From: Maea johnstoni
Lineage: Eukaryota > Annelida > Polychaeta > Spionida > Magelonidae
Direction of reading: 5' to 3'
Length of the DNA stretch: 64,000 bases
Assembly: GCA_963942565.1 (NCBI GenBank)
Contig: OZ012700.1
Location: 4,698,195-4,762,194, forward strand
Positions 10,300-23,299 of this stretch are shown here, piece by piece (the stretch's first letter is position 1; each line of letters begins with the position of its first letter). A program made the translations under genes and the position numbers. The notes below the pieces were generated by a model, which was not told the DNA's origin, made no database searches, and worked only from the letters and a program-made list of their open reading frames with translations.

Positions 10300-10667
10300 T
10301 CATAGGTGCTACTTAGGTGCTAAGCTCGTATATCCACCTACCTCAGTTTAGGTTGAGGTACTTCGCTCCTAAGTCCACCTACCCCCTTTAAGGCCAAGGT
10401 GCTTCACTCGTAGGTCAACCTACCCCAGTTTCCTTTATTACTTACTTACTTAGGTGCTACTTAGGTGCTAAGCTCGTATATCCACCTACCCCAGTTAAGG
10501 CCCTGGTGCTAAACTCGTATATTCACCTACCCCAGTTTAGGCCGAGGTGCTTCGCTCCTCTGTCCACCTACCTCAGTTTAGGCCGAGGTGCTTCGCTCGT
10601 TTGTCCACCTACCCCCCGTTAAGGCCAAGGTGCTTCGCTCGTAGGTCAACCTACCCCAGTTTACTTT

Positions 10668-10702
<35 letters not shown>

Positions 10703-10880
10703 TCATAGGTGCTACTTAGGTGCTAAGCTCGTATATCCACCTACCTCAGTTTAGGTTGAAGTGCTTCGCTCCTATGTCCACCTACCCCCGTTAAGGCCAA
10801 GGTGCTTCACTCGTAGGTCAACCTACCCCAGTTTACTTACTTACTTACTTACTTAGGTGCTACTTAGGTGCTAAGCTCGT
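9674..10880 (+). repeat. 1.2-kb block matching 1996-3205 (offset 7,678)
   Basis: Three HORs in the same order as 1996-3205: CCCCGG M1 with pure tract, CCCCGATG M1 with TTTATTAC tract, and CCCTGG M1 with pure tract. The offset is 7,678 at three successive HOR starts (1996/9674, 2398/10076, 2800/10478). The most likely reading is that the material between was inserted by later duplications. Confidence 0.8.
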
Positions 10881-11069
10881 ATATCCACCTACTCCAGTTA
10901 AGGCCCCGGTGCTAAGCTTGTATATTCACCTACCCCAGTTTAGGCCGAGGTGCTTCGCTCCTATGTCCACCTACCTCAGTTTAGGCCGAGGTGCTTCGCT
11001 CGTATGTCCACCTACCCCCGTTAAGGCCAAGGTGCTTCGCTCGTAGGTCAACCTACCCCAGTTTACTTT

Positions 11070-11100
<31 letters not shown>

Positions 11101-11853
11101 TCATAGGTGCTACTTAGGTGCTAAGCTCGTATATCCACCTACCTAAGTTTAGGTTGAGGTGCTTCGCTCCTATGTCCACCTACCCCCGTTAAGGCCAAGG
11201 TGCTTCACTCGTAGGTCAACCTACCCCAGTTTACTTACTTACTTACTTACTTAGGTGCTACTTAGGTGCTAAGCTCGTATATCCACCTACCCCAGTTAAG
11301 GCCCCGATGCTAAGCTCGTATATTCACCTACCCCAGTTTAGGCCGAGGTGCTTCGCTCCTATGTCCACCTACCTCAGTTTAGGCCGAGGTGCTTCGCTCG
11401 TATGTCCACCTACCCCCGTTAAGGCCAAGGTGCTTCGCTCGTAGGTCAACCTACCCCAGTTTACTTTCTTACTTACTTACTTACTTACTTTCATAGGTGC
11501 TACTTAGGTGCTAAGCTCGTATATCCACCTACCTCAGTTTAGGTTGAGGTGCTTCGCTCCTATGTCCACCTACCCCCGTTAAGGCCAAGGTGCTTCACTC
11601 GTAGGTCAACCTACCCCAGTTTACTTACTTACGTACTTAGGTGCTACTTAGGTGCTAAGCTCGTATATCCACCTACCCCAGTTAAGGCCCCGGTGCTAGG
11701 CTCGTATATTCACCTACCCCAGTTTAGGCCGAGGTGCTTCGCTCCTATGTCCACCTACCTCAGTTTAGGCCGAGGTGCTTCGCTTGTATGTCCACCTACC
11801 CCCGTTAAGGCCAAGGTGCTTCGCTTGTAGGTCAACCTACCCCAGTTTACTTT

Positions 11854-11888
<35 letters not shown>

Positions 11889-12256
11889 TCATAGGTGCTA
11901 CTTAGGTGCTAAGCTCGTATATCCACCTACCTCAGTTTAGGCTGAGGTGCTTCGCTCCTATGTCCACCTACCCCCGTTAAGGCCAAGGTGCTTCACTCGT
12001 AGGTCAACCTACCCCAGTTTCCTTTATTACTTACTTACTTAGGTGCTACTTAGGTGCTAAGCTCGTATATCCACCTACCCCAGTTAAGGCCCTGGTGCTA
12101 AACTCGTATATTCACCTACCCCAGTTTAGGCCGAGGTGCTTCGCTCCTCTGTCCACCTACCTCAGTTTAGGCCGAGGTGCTTCGCTCGTTTGTCCACCTA
12201 CCCCCCGTTAAGGCCAAGGTGCTTCGCTCGTAGGTCAACCTACCCCAGTTTACTTT

Positions 12257-12291
<35 letters not shown>

Positions 12292-12658
12292 TCATAGGTG
12301 CTACTTAGGTGCTAAACTCGTATATCCACCTACCTCAGTTTAGGTTGAAGTGCTTCGCTCCTATGTCCACCTACCCCCGTTAAGGCCAAGGTGCTTCACT
12401 CGTAGGTCAACCTACCCCAGTTTACTTACTTACTTACTTACTTAGGTGCTACTTAGGTGCTAAGCTCGTATATCCACCTACCCCAGTTAAGGCCCCGGTG
12501 CTAAGCTTGTATATTCACCTACCCCAGTTTAGGCCGAGGTGCTTCGCTCCTATGTCCACCTACCTCAGTTTAGGCCGAGGTGCTTCGCTCGTATGTCCAC
12601 CTACCCCCGTTAAGGCCAAGGTGCTTCGCTCGTAGGTCAACCTACCCCAGTTTACTTT

Positions 12659-12689
<31 letters not shown>

Positions 12690-13446
12690 TCATAGGTGCT
12701 ACTTAGGTGCTAAGCTCGTATATCCACCTACCTAAGTTTAGGTTGAGGTGCTTCGCTCCTATGTCCACCTACCCCCGTTAAGGCCAAGGTGCTTCACTCG
12801 TAGGTCAACCTACCCCAGTTTACTTACTTACTTACTTACTTACTTAGGTGCTACTTAGGTGCTAAGCTCGTATATCCACCTACCCCAGTTAAGGCCCCGG
12901 TGCTAAGCTCGTATATTCACCTACCCCAGTTTAGGCCGAGGTGCTTCGCTCCTATGTCCACCTACCTCAGTTTAGGCCGAGGTGCTTCGCTCGTATGTCC
13001 ACCTACCCCCGTTAAGGCCAAGGTGCTTCGCTCGTAGGTCAACCTACCCCAGTTTACTTTCTTACTTACTTACTTACTTACTTTCATAGGTGCTACTTAG
13101 GTGCTAAGCTCATATATCCACCTACCTCAGTTTAGGTTGAGGTGCTTCGCTCCTATGTCCACCTACCCCCGTTAAGGCCAAGGTGCTTCACTCGTAGGTC
13201 AACCTACCCCAGTTTACTTACTTACGTACTTAGGTGCTACTTAGGTGCTAAGCTCGTATATCCACCTACCCCAGTTAAGGCCCCGGTGCTAGGCTCGTAT
13301 ATTCACCTACCCCAGTTTAGGCCGAGGTGCTTCGCTCCTATGTCCACCTACCTCAGTTTAGGCCGAGGTGCTTCGCTTGTATGTCCACCTACCCCCGTTA
13401 AGGCCAAGGTGCTTCGCTTGTAGGTCAACCTACCCCAGTTTACTTT

Positions 13447-13481
<35 letters not shown>

Positions 13482-13849
13482 TCATAGGTGCTACTTAGGT
13501 GCTAAGCTCGTATATCCACCTACCTCAGTTTAGGCTGAGGTGCTTCGCTCCTATGTCCACCTACCCCCGTTAAGGCCAAGGTGCTTCACTCGTAGGTCAA
13601 CCTACCCCAGTTTCCTTTATTACTTACTTACTTAGGTGCTACTTAGGTGCTAAGCTCGTATATCCACCTACCCCAGTTAAGGCCCTGGTGCTAAACTCGT
13701 ATATTCACCTACCCCAGTTTAGGCCGAGGTGCTTCGCTCCTCTGTCCACCTACCTCAGTTTAGGCCGAGGTGCTTCGCTCGTTTGTCCACCTACCCCCCG
13801 TTAAGGCCAAGGTGCTTCGCTCGTAGGTCAACCTACCCCAGTTTACTTT

Positions 13850-13884
<35 letters not shown>

Positions 13885-14251
13885 TCATAGGTGCTACTTA
13901 GGTGCTAAACTCGTATATCCACCTACCTCAGTTTAGGTTGAAGTGCTTCGCTCCTATGTCCACCTACCCCCGTTAAGGCCAAGGTGCTTCACTCGTAGGT
14001 CAACCTACCCCAGTTTACTTACTTACTTACTTACTTAGGTGCTACTTAGGTGCTAAGCTCGTATATCCACCTACCCCAGTTAAGGCCCCGGTGCTAAGCT
14101 TGTATATTCACCTACCCCAGTTTAGGCCGAGGTGCTTCGCTCCTATGTCCACCTACCTCAGTTTAGGCCGAGGTGCTTCGCTCGTATGTCCACCTACCCC
14201 CGTTAAGGCCAAGGTGCTTCGCTCGTAGGTCAACCTACCCCAGTTTACTTT

Positions 14252-14282
<31 letters not shown>

Positions 14283-15039
14283 TCATAGGTGCTACTTAGG
14301 TGCTAAGCTCGTATATCCACCTACCTAAGTTTAGGTTGAGGTGCTTCGCTCCTATGTCCACCTACCCCCGTTAAGGCCAAGGTGCTTCACTCGTAGGTCA
14401 ACCTACCCCAGTTTACTTACTTACTTACTTACTTACTTAGGTGCTACTTAGGTGCTAAGCTCGTATATCCACCTACCCCAGTTAAGGCCCCGGTGCTAAG
14501 CTCGTATATTCACCTACCCCAGTTTAGGCCGAGGTGCTTCGCTCCTATGTCCACCTACCTCAGTTTAGGCCGAGGTGCTTCGCTCGTATGTCCACCTACC
14601 CCCGTTAAGGCCAAGGTGCTTCGCTCGTAGGTCAACCTACCCCAGTTTACTTTCTTACTTACTTACTTACTTACTTTCATAGGTGCTACTTAGGTGCTAA
14701 GCTCATATATCCACCTACCTCAGTTTAGGTTGAGGTGCTTCGCTCCTATGTCCACCTACCCCCGTTAAGGCCAAGGTGCTTCACTCGTAGGTCAACCTAC
14801 CCCAGTTTACTTACTTACGTACTTAGGTGCTACTTAGGTGCTAAGCTCGTATATCCACCTACCCCAGTTAAGGCCCCGGTGCTAGGCTCGTATATTCACC
14901 TACCCCAGTTTAGGCCGAGGTGCTTCGCTCCTATGTCCACCTACCTCAGTTTAGGCCGAGGTGCTTCGCTTGTATGTCCACCTACCCCCGTTAAGGCCAA
15001 GGTGCTTCGCTTGTAGGTCAACCTACCCCAGTTTACTTT

Positions 15040-15074
<35 letters not shown>

Positions 15075-15085
15075 TCATAGGTGCT
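10430..15085 (+). repeat. 1.59-kb super-unit, about 2.9 tandem copies
   Basis: Each unit has four HORs: TTTATTAC, pure, pure and CGTAC short tracts. Copies start at the TTTATTAC tract near 10,430, 12,021 and 13,614. HOR starts repeat at exactly 1,593 bp: 11279, 12872, 14465 and also 13258, 14851. Tags found in all units include GGTTGAAGTGC in M6, CCTAAGTTTAGG in M6 and CTAGGCTCG in M1. The last unit stops near 15,085, where M6 returns to GGTTGAGG. Confidence 0.9.
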
Positions 15086-15252
15086 ACTTAGGTGCTAAGC
15101 TCGTATATCCACCTACCTCAGTTTAGGTTGAGGTGCTTCGCTCCTATGTCCACCTACCCCCGTTAAGGCCAAGGTGCTACACTCGTAGGTCAACCTACCC
15201 CAGTTTACTTACTTACTTACTTACTTAGGTGCTACTTAGGTGCTAAGCTCGT
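15086..15252 (+). repeat. Half-HOR (M6-M8) closing the 1.59-kb array
   Basis: M6, M7 and a pure short tract. M7 carries GCTACACTCGTAGG (T to A in CTTCACTC), which I saw only here. It joins the 1.59-kb array to the next duplicated block. Confidence 0.75.
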
Positions 15253-15831
15253 ATATCCACCTACCCCAGTTAAGGCCCTGGTGCTAAGCTCTTATATTCA
15301 CCTACCCCAGTTTAGGCCGAGGTGCTTCGCTCCTATGTCCACCTACCTCAGTTTAGGCCGAGGTGCTTCGCTCGTATGTCCACCTACCCCCATTAAGGCC
15401 AAGGTGCTTCGCTTGTAGGTCAATCTACCCCAGTTTACTTTCTTACTTACTTACTTACTTACTTTCATAGGTGCTACTTAGGTGCTAAGCTCGTATATCC
15501 ACCTACCTCAGTTTAGGTTGAGGTGCTTCGCTCCTATGTCCACCTACCCCCGTTAAGGCCAAGGTGCTTCACTCGTAGGTCAACCTACCCCAGTTTACTT
15601 ACTTACTTACTTACTTAGGTGCTACTTAGGTGCTAAGCTCGTATATCCACCTACCCCAGTTAAGGCCCCGATGCTAAGCTCGTATATTCACCTACCCCAG
15701 TTTAGGCCGAGGTGCTTCGCTCCTATGTCCACCTACCTCAGTTTAGGCCGAGGTGCTTCGCTCGTATGTCCACCTACCCCCGTTAAGGCCAAGGTGCTTC
15801 GCTCGTGGGTCAACCTACCCCAGTTTACTTT

Positions 15832-15870
<39 letters not shown>

Positions 15871-16627
15871 TCATAGGTGCTACTTAGGTGCTAAGCTCGT
15901 ATATCCACCTACCTCAGTTTAGGTTGAGGTGCTTCGCTCCTATGTCCACCTACCCCCGTTAAGGCCAAGGTGCTTCACTCGTAGGTCAACCTACCGCAGT
16001 TTACTTTCTTACTTACTTACTTCGGTGCTACTTAGGTGCTAAGCTCGTATATCCACCTACCCCAGTTAAGGCCCCGGTGCTAAGCTCGTATATTCGCCTA
16101 CCCCAGTTTAGGCCGAGGTGCTTCGCTCCTATGTCCACCTACCTCAGTTTAGGCCGAGGTGCTTCGCTCGTATGTCCACCTACCCCCGTTAAGGCCAAGG
16201 TGCTTCGCTCGTAGGTCAACCTACCCCAGTTTACTTTCTTACTTACTTACTTACTTACTTTCATAGGTGCTACTTAGGTGCTAAGCTCGCATATCCAACT
16301 ACCTCATTTTAGGTTGAGGTGCTTCGCTCCTATGTCCACCTACCCCCGTTAAGGCCAAGGTGCTTCACTCGTAGGTCAACCTACCCCAGTTTACTTACAT
16401 ACTTACTTACTTAGGTGCTACTTAGGTGCTGAGCTCGTATATCCACCTACCCCAGTTGAGGCCCCGGTGCTAAGCTCGAATATTCACCTACCCCAGTTTA
16501 GGCCGAGGTGCTTCGCTCCTATGTCCACCTACCTCAGTTTAGGCCGAGGTGCTTCGCTCGTATGTCCACCTACCCCCGTTAAGGCCAAGGTGCTTCGCTC
16601 GTAGGTCAACCTACCCCAGTTTACTTT

Positions 16628-16666
<39 letters not shown>

Positions 16667-16803
16667 TCATAGGTGCTACTTAGGTGCTAAGCTCGTATAT
16701 CCACCTACCTCAGTTTGGGTTAAGGTGCTTCGCTCCTATGTCCACCTACCCCCGTTAAGGCCAAGGTGCTTCGCTCGTAGGTCAACCTACCCCAGTTTAC
16801 TTT

Positions 16804-16838
<35 letters not shown>

Positions 16839-16860
16839 TCATAGGTGCTACTTAGGTGCT
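15253..16860 (+). repeat. Block repeated at 1,989 bp, left copy
   Basis: Starts with M1 CCCTGG and CTCTTATATTC, then M4 CCCCCATTAAGG with GGTCAATCTACC, an HOR with CTCGTGGGTCAACC, an unusual TTACTTCGGTGC short tract, and the first CATAC short tract of the window near 16,398, followed by the first GCTGAGCTCG and CAGTTGAGGCCCCGG M1. These tags reappear from 17,242 on. Confidence 0.83.
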
Positions 16861-17016
16861 AAGCTCGTATATCCACCTACCTCAGTTTAGGTTGAGGTGC
16901 TTCGCTCCTATGTCCACCTACCTCAGTTTAGGCCGAGGTGCTTCGCTCGTATGTCCACCTACCCCCGTTAAGGCCAAGGTGCTTCGCTTGTAGGTCAACC
17001 TACCCCAGTTTACTTT

Positions 17017-17063
<47 letters not shown>

Positions 17064-17241
17064 TCATAGGTGCTACTTAGGTGCTAAGCTCGTATATCCA
17101 CCTACCTCAGTTTAGGTTGAGGTGCTTCGCTCCTATGTCCACCTACCCCCGTTAAGGCCAAGGTGCTTCACTCGTAGGTCAACCTACCCCAGTTTACTTA
17201 CTTACTTACTTACTTAGGTGCTACTTAGGTGCTAAGTTCGT
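16861..17241 (+). repeat. HOR with M6 joined to M3
   Basis: M6 (GGTTGAGG) is followed by CTCCTATGTCCACC and CCTCAGTTTAGGCCGAGG (M3) instead of M7. M4, a long tract, M6, M7 and a pure short tract follow. The preceding HOR, near 16,700-16,840, has M7 followed by a long-class tract where a short-class one is expected. Both fit exchange between the two halves of the HOR. Confidence 0.78.
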
Positions 17242-17820
17242 ATATCCACCTACCCCAGTTAAGGCCCCGGTGCTAAGCTCGTATATTCACCTACCCCAGT
17301 TTAGGCCGAGGTGCTTCGCTCCTATGTCCACCTACCTCAGTTTAGGCCGAGGTGCTTCGCTCGTATGTCCACCTACCCCCATTAAGGCCAAGGTGCTTCG
17401 CTTGTAGGTCAATCTACCCCAGTTTACTTTCTTACTTACTTACTTACTTACTTTCATAGGTGCTACTTAGGTGCTAAGCTCGTATATCCACCTACCTCAG
17501 TTTAGGTTGAGGTGCTTCGCTCCTATGTCCACCTACCCCCGTTAAGGCCAAGGTGCTTCACTCGTAGGTCAACCTACCCCAGTCTACTTACTTACTTACT
17601 TACTTAGGTGCTACTTAGGTGCTAAGCTCGTATATCCACCTACCCCAGTTAAGGCCCCGATGCTAAGCTCGTATATTCACCTACCCCAGTTTAGGCCGAG
17701 GTGCTTCGCTCCTATGTCCACCTACCTCAGTTTAGGCCGAGGTGCTTCGCTCGTATGTCCACCTACCCCCGTTAAGGCCAAGGTGCTTCGCTCGTGGGTC
17801 AATCTACCCCAGTTTACTTT

Positions 17821-17863
<43 letters not shown>

Positions 17864-18230
17864 TCATAGGTGCTACTTAGGTGCTAAGCTCGTATATCCA
17901 CCTACCTCAGTTTAGGTTGAGGTGCTTCGCTCCTATGTCCACCTACCCCCGTTAAGGCCAAGGTGCTTCACTCGTAGGTCAACCTACCGCAGTTTACTTT
18001 CTTACTTACTTACTTCGGTGCTACTTAGGTGCTAAGCTCGTATATCCACCTACCTTAGTTAAGGCCCCGGTGCTAAGCTCGTATATTCACCTACCCCAGT
18101 TTAGGCCGAGGTGCTTCGCTCCTATGTCCACCTACCTCAGTTTAGGCCGACGTGCTTCGCTCGTATGTCCACCTACCCCCGTTAAGGCCAAGGTGCTTCG
18201 CTCGTAGGTCAACCTACCCCAGTTTACTTT

Positions 18231-18273
<43 letters not shown>

Positions 18274-18640
18274 TCATAGGTGCTACTTAGGTGCTAAGCT
18301 CGCATATCCACCTACCTCATTTTAGGTTGAGGTGCTTCGCTCCTATGTCCACCTACCCCCGTTAAGGCCAAGGTGCTTCACTCGTAGGTCAACCTACCCC
18401 AGTTTACTTACATACTTACTTACTTAGGTGCTACTTAGGTGTTGAGCTCGTATATCCACCTACCCCAGTTGAGGCCCCGTTGCTAAGCTCGAATATTCAC
18501 CTACCCCAGTTTAGGCCGAGGTGCTTCGCTCCTATGTCCACCTACCTCAGTTTAGGCCGAGGTGCTTCGCTCGTAGGTCAACCTACCCCCGTTAAGGCCG
18601 AGGTGCTTCGCTCGTAGGTCAACCTACCCCAGTTTACTTT

Positions 18641-18679
<39 letters not shown>

Positions 18680-18816
18680 TCATAGGTGCTACTTAGGTGC
18701 TAAGCTCGTATATCCACCTACCTCAGTTTGGGTTGAGGTGCTTCGCTCCTATGTCCACCTACCCCCGTTAAGGCCAAGGTGCTTCGCTCGTAGGTCAACC
18801 TACCCCAGTTTACTTT

Positions 18817-18851
<35 letters not shown>

Positions 18852-18875
18852 TCATAGGTGCTACTTAGGTGCTAA
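17242..18875 (+). repeat. Block repeated at 1,989 bp, right copy
   Basis: Repeats 15253-16860 with CCCCCATTAAGG, GGTCAATC, TTACTTCGGTGC, CATAC, CTCGAATATTC and TTTGGGTT tags in the same order. Differences include M1 CCTTAGTTAAGG near 18,050 and the hybrid GTAGGTCAACCTACCCCCG near 18,575, where M5 wording has entered M4. Confidence 0.83.
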
Positions 18876-19218
18876 GCTCGTATATCCACCTACCTCAGTT
18901 TAGGTTGAGGTGCTTCGCTCCTATGTCCACCTACCCCCGTTAAGGCCAAGGTGCTTCACTCGTAGGTCAACCTACCGCAGTTTACTTTCTTACTTACTTA
19001 CTTAGGTGCTACTTAGGTGCTAAGCTCGTATATCCACCTACCCCAGTTAAGGCCCCGGTGCTAAGCTTGTATATTCACCTACCCCAGTTTAGGCCGAGGT
19101 GCTTCGCTCCTATGTCCACCTACCTCAGTTTAGGCCGAGGTGCTTCGCTCGTATGTCCACCTACCCCCGTTAAGGCCAAGGTGCTTCGCTTGTAGGTCAA
19201 CCTACCCCAGTTTACTTT

Positions 19219-19265
<47 letters not shown>

Positions 19266-19560
19266 TCATAGGTGCTACTTAGGTGCTAAGCTCGTATATC
19301 CACCTACCTCAGTTTAGGTTGAGGTGCTTCGCTCCTATGTCCACCTACCCCCGTTAAGGCCAAGGTGCTCCACTCGTAGGTCAACCTACCCCAGTTTACT
19401 TACTTACTTACTTACTTAGGTGCTACTTAGGTGCTAAGTTCGTATATCCACCTACCCCAGTTAAGGCCCCGGTGCTAAGCTCGTATATTCACCTACCCCA
19501 GTTTAGGCCGAGGTGCTTCGCTCCTATGTCCACCTACCTCAGTTTAGGCCGAGGTGCTTC

Positions 19561-19579
19561 CCTCGTATGTCCCCCTCCT
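19561..19579 (+). other. Cluster of four substitutions in one M4
   Basis: The copy reads CCTCGTATG, CCCCCTCCT and CCCG where neighbours read GCTCGTATG, CCACCTACC and CCCG. Changes are at 19561 (G to C), 19573 and 19577 (A to C) and 19579 (C to T). Such clustering is unusual in an array where most copies differ by isolated bases. Confidence 0.75.
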
Positions 19580-19742
19580 CCCGTTAAGGCCAAGGTGCTT
19601 CGCTCGTAGGTCAACCTACCCCAGTTTACTTTCTTACTTACTCACTTACTTACTTACTTACTTACTTACTTTCATAGGTGCTACTTAGGTGCTAAGCTCG
19701 TATATCCACCTACCTCAGTTTAGGTTGAGGTGCTTCGCTCCT

Positions 19743-19783
19743 ATGTCCACCTACCCCCTTTAAGGCCAAGGTGCTTCGCTCCT
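19743..19783 (+). repeat. Extra 41-bp M7-like monomer
   Basis: M6 is followed by two M7-type monomers in a row, the first with CCCCCTTTAAGG and a CTTCGCTCCT tail, the second a normal M7 starting at 19784. A gain of exactly one 41-bp unit shows that exchange can also work at single-monomer register. Confidence 0.82.
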
Positions 19784-20079
19784 ATGTCCACCTACCCCCG
19801 TTAAGGCCAAGGTGCTTCACTCGTAGGTCAACCTACCCCAGTTTACTTACTTACTTACTTACTTAGGTGCTCCTTAGGTGCTAAGCTCGTATATCCACCT
19901 ACCCCAGTTAAGGCCCTGGTGCTAAGCTCATATATTCACCTACCCCAGTTTAGGCCGAGGTGCTTCGCTCCTATGTCCACCTACCTCAGTTTAGGCCGAG
20001 GTGCTTCGCTTGTATGTCCACCTACCCCCGTTAAGGCCAAGGTGCTTCGCTTGTAGGTCAATCTACCCCAGTTTACTTT

Positions 20080-20118
<39 letters not shown>

Positions 20119-20891
20119 TCATAGGTGCTACTTAGGTGCTAAGCTCGTATATCCACCTACCTCAGTTTAGGTTGAGGTGCTTCGCTCCTATGTCCACCTA
20201 CCCCCGTTAAGGCCAAGGTGCTTCACTCGTAGGTCAACCTACCGCAGTTTACTTTCTTACTTACTTACTTAGGTGCTACTTAGGTGCTAAGCTCGTATAT
20301 CCACCTACCCCAGTTAAGGCCCCGGTGCTAAGCTCGTATATTCACCTACCCCAGTTTAGGCTGAGGTGCTTCGCTCCTATGTCCACCTACCTCAGTTTAG
20401 GCTGAGGTGCTTCGCTCGTATGTCCACCTACCCCCATTAAGGCCAAGGTGCTTCGCTCGTAGGTCAACCTACCCCAGTTTACTTTCTTACTTACTTACTT
20501 ACTTACTTGCTTACTTACTTACTTTCATAGGTGCTACTTAGGTGCTAAGCTCGTATATCCACCTACCTCAGTTTAGGTTGAGGTGCTTCGCTCCTATGTC
20601 CACCTACCCCTGTTAAGGCCAAGGTGCTTCACTCGTAGGTCAACCTACCGCAGTTTACTTTCTTACTTACTTACTTAGGTGCTACTTAGGTGCTAAGCTC
20701 GTATATCCACCTACCCCAGTTAAGGCCCCGGTGCTAAGCTCGTATATTCACCTACCCCAGTTTAGGCCGAGGTGCTTCGCTCCTATGTCCACCTACCTCA
20801 GTTTAGGCCGAGGTGCTTCGCTTGTATGTCCACCTACCCCCGTTAAGGCCAAGGTGCTTCGCTCGTAGGTCAACCTACCCCAGTTTACTTT

Positions 20892-20938
<47 letters not shown>

Positions 20939-21305
20939 TCATAGGTGCTACTTAGGTGCTAAGCTCGCATATCCACCTACCTCAGTTTAGGTTGAGGTGC
21001 TTCGCTCCTATGTCCACCTACCCCCGTTAAGGCCAAGGTGCTTCACTCGTAGGTCAACCTACCCCAGTTTACTTACATACTTACTTACTTAGGTGCTACT
21101 TAGGTGCTGAGCTCGTATATCCACCTACCCCAGTTGAGGCCCCGTTGCTAAGCTCGTATATTCACCTACCCCAGTTTAGGCGGAGGTGCTTCGCTCCTAT
21201 GTCCACCTACCTCAGTTTAGGCCGAGGTGCTTCGCTCGTATGTCCACCTACCCCCGTTAAGGCCAAGGTGCTTCGCTCGTAGGTCAACCTACCCCAGTTT
21301 ACTTT

Positions 21306-21344
<39 letters not shown>

Positions 21345-21374
21345 TCATAGGTGCTACTTAGGTGCTAAGCTCGT

Positions 21375-21531
21375 ATATCCACCTACCTCAGTTTAGGCCG
21401 AGGTGCTTCGCTCGTATGTCCACCTACCCCCCGTTAAGGCCAAGGTGCTTCGCTCGTAGGTCAACCTACCCCAGTTTACTTTCTTACTTACTTACTTACT
21501 TTCATAGGTGCTACTTAGGTGCTAAGCTCGT
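21375..21531 (+). repeat. 157-bp three-subunit unit
   Basis: One M3/M6 hybrid (ATATCC start, GGCCGAGG core), one 42-bp M4 with CCCCCCG, and one M5 with only four TTAC units, followed directly by another M6 at 21532. It is the smallest repeat of the series that still holds a TTAC tract. Confidence 0.82.
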
Positions 21532-21868
21532 ATATCCACCTACCTCAGTTTAGGTTGAGGTGCTTCGCTCCTATGTCCACCTACCCCCCTTAAGGCCAAG
21601 GTGCTTCACTCGTAGGTCAACCTACGGCAGTTTACTTTCTTACTTACTTACTTAGGTGCTACTTAGGTGCTAAGCTCGTATATCCACCTACCCCAGTTAA
21701 GGCCCCGGTGCTAAGCTTGTATATTCACCTACCCCAGTTTAGGCCGAGGTGCTTCGCTCCTATGTCCACATACCTCAGTTTAGGCCGAGGTGCTTCGCTC
21801 GTATGTCCACATACCCCCGTTAAGGCCAAGGTGCTTCGCTCGTAGGTCAACCTACCCCAGTTTACTTT

Positions 21869-21911
<43 letters not shown>

Positions 21912-22278
21912 TCATAGGTGCTACTTAGGTGCTAAGCTCGTATATCCACCTACCTCAGTTTAGGCTGAGGTGCTTCGCTCCTATGTCCACCTACCCCCTT
22001 TAAGGCCAAGGTGCTTCACTCGTAGGTCAACCTACCCCAGTTTCCTTACATACTTACTTACTTAGGTGCTACTTAGGTGCTGAGCTCGTATATCCACCTA
22101 CCCCAGTTGAGGCCCCGTTGCTAAGCTCGTATATTCACCTACCCCAGTTTAGGCCGAGGTGCTTCGCTCCTATGTCCACCTACCTCAGTTTAGGCCGAGG
22201 TGCTTCGCTCATATGTCCACCTACCCCCGTTAAGGCCAAGGTGCTTTGCTCGTAGGTCAACCTACCCCAGTTTACTTT

Positions 22279-22313
<35 letters not shown>

Positions 22314-22681
22314 TCATAGGTGCTACTTAGGTGCTAAGCTCGTATATCCACCTACCTCAGTTTGGGTTGAGGTGCTTCGCTCCTATGTCCACCTACCCCC
22401 GTTAAGGCCAAGGTGCTTCACTCGTAGGTCAACCTACCCCAGTTTACTTACTTACTTACTTACTTAGGTGCTACTTAGGTGCTAAGCTCGTATATCCACC
22501 TACCCCAGTTAAGGCCCCGATGCTAAGCTCGTATATTCACCTACCCCAGTTTAGGCCGAGGTGCTTCGCTCCTATGTCAACCTACCTCAGTTTAGGCCGA
22601 GGTGCTTCGCTCGTATGTCCACCTACCCCCCGTTAAGGCCAAGGTGCTTCGCTCGTAGGTCAACCTACCCCAGTTTACTTT

Positions 22682-22720
<39 letters not shown>

Positions 22721-23087
22721 TCATAGGTGCTACTTAGGTGTTAAGCTCGTATATCCACCTACCTCAGTTTAGGTTGAGGTGCTTCGCTCCTATGTCCACC
22801 TACCCCCGTTAAGGCCAAGGTGCTTCACTCGTAGGTCAACCTACCGCAGTTTACTTTCTTACTTACTTACTTAGGTGCTACTTAGGTGCTAAGCTCGTAT
22901 ATCCACCTACCCCAGTTAAGGCCCCGGTGCTAAGCTCGTATATTCACCTACCCCAGTTTAGGCCGAGGTGCTTCGCTCCTATGTCCACCTACCTCAGTTT
23001 AGGCCGAGGTGCTTCGCTCGTATGTCCACCTACCCCCATTAAGGCCAAGGTGCTTCGCTCGTAGGTCAACCTACCCCAGTTTACTTT

Positions 23088-23122
<35 letters not shown>

Positions 23123-23152
23123 TCATAGGTGCTACTTAGGTGCTAAGCTCGT

Positions 23153-23260
23153 ATATCCACCTACCTCAGTTTAGGTTGAGGTGCTTCGCTCGTATGTCCA
23201 CCTACCCCCCGTTAAGGCCAAGGTGCTTCGCTCGTAGGTCAACCTACCCCAGTTTACTTT

Positions 23261-23299
<39 letters not shown>

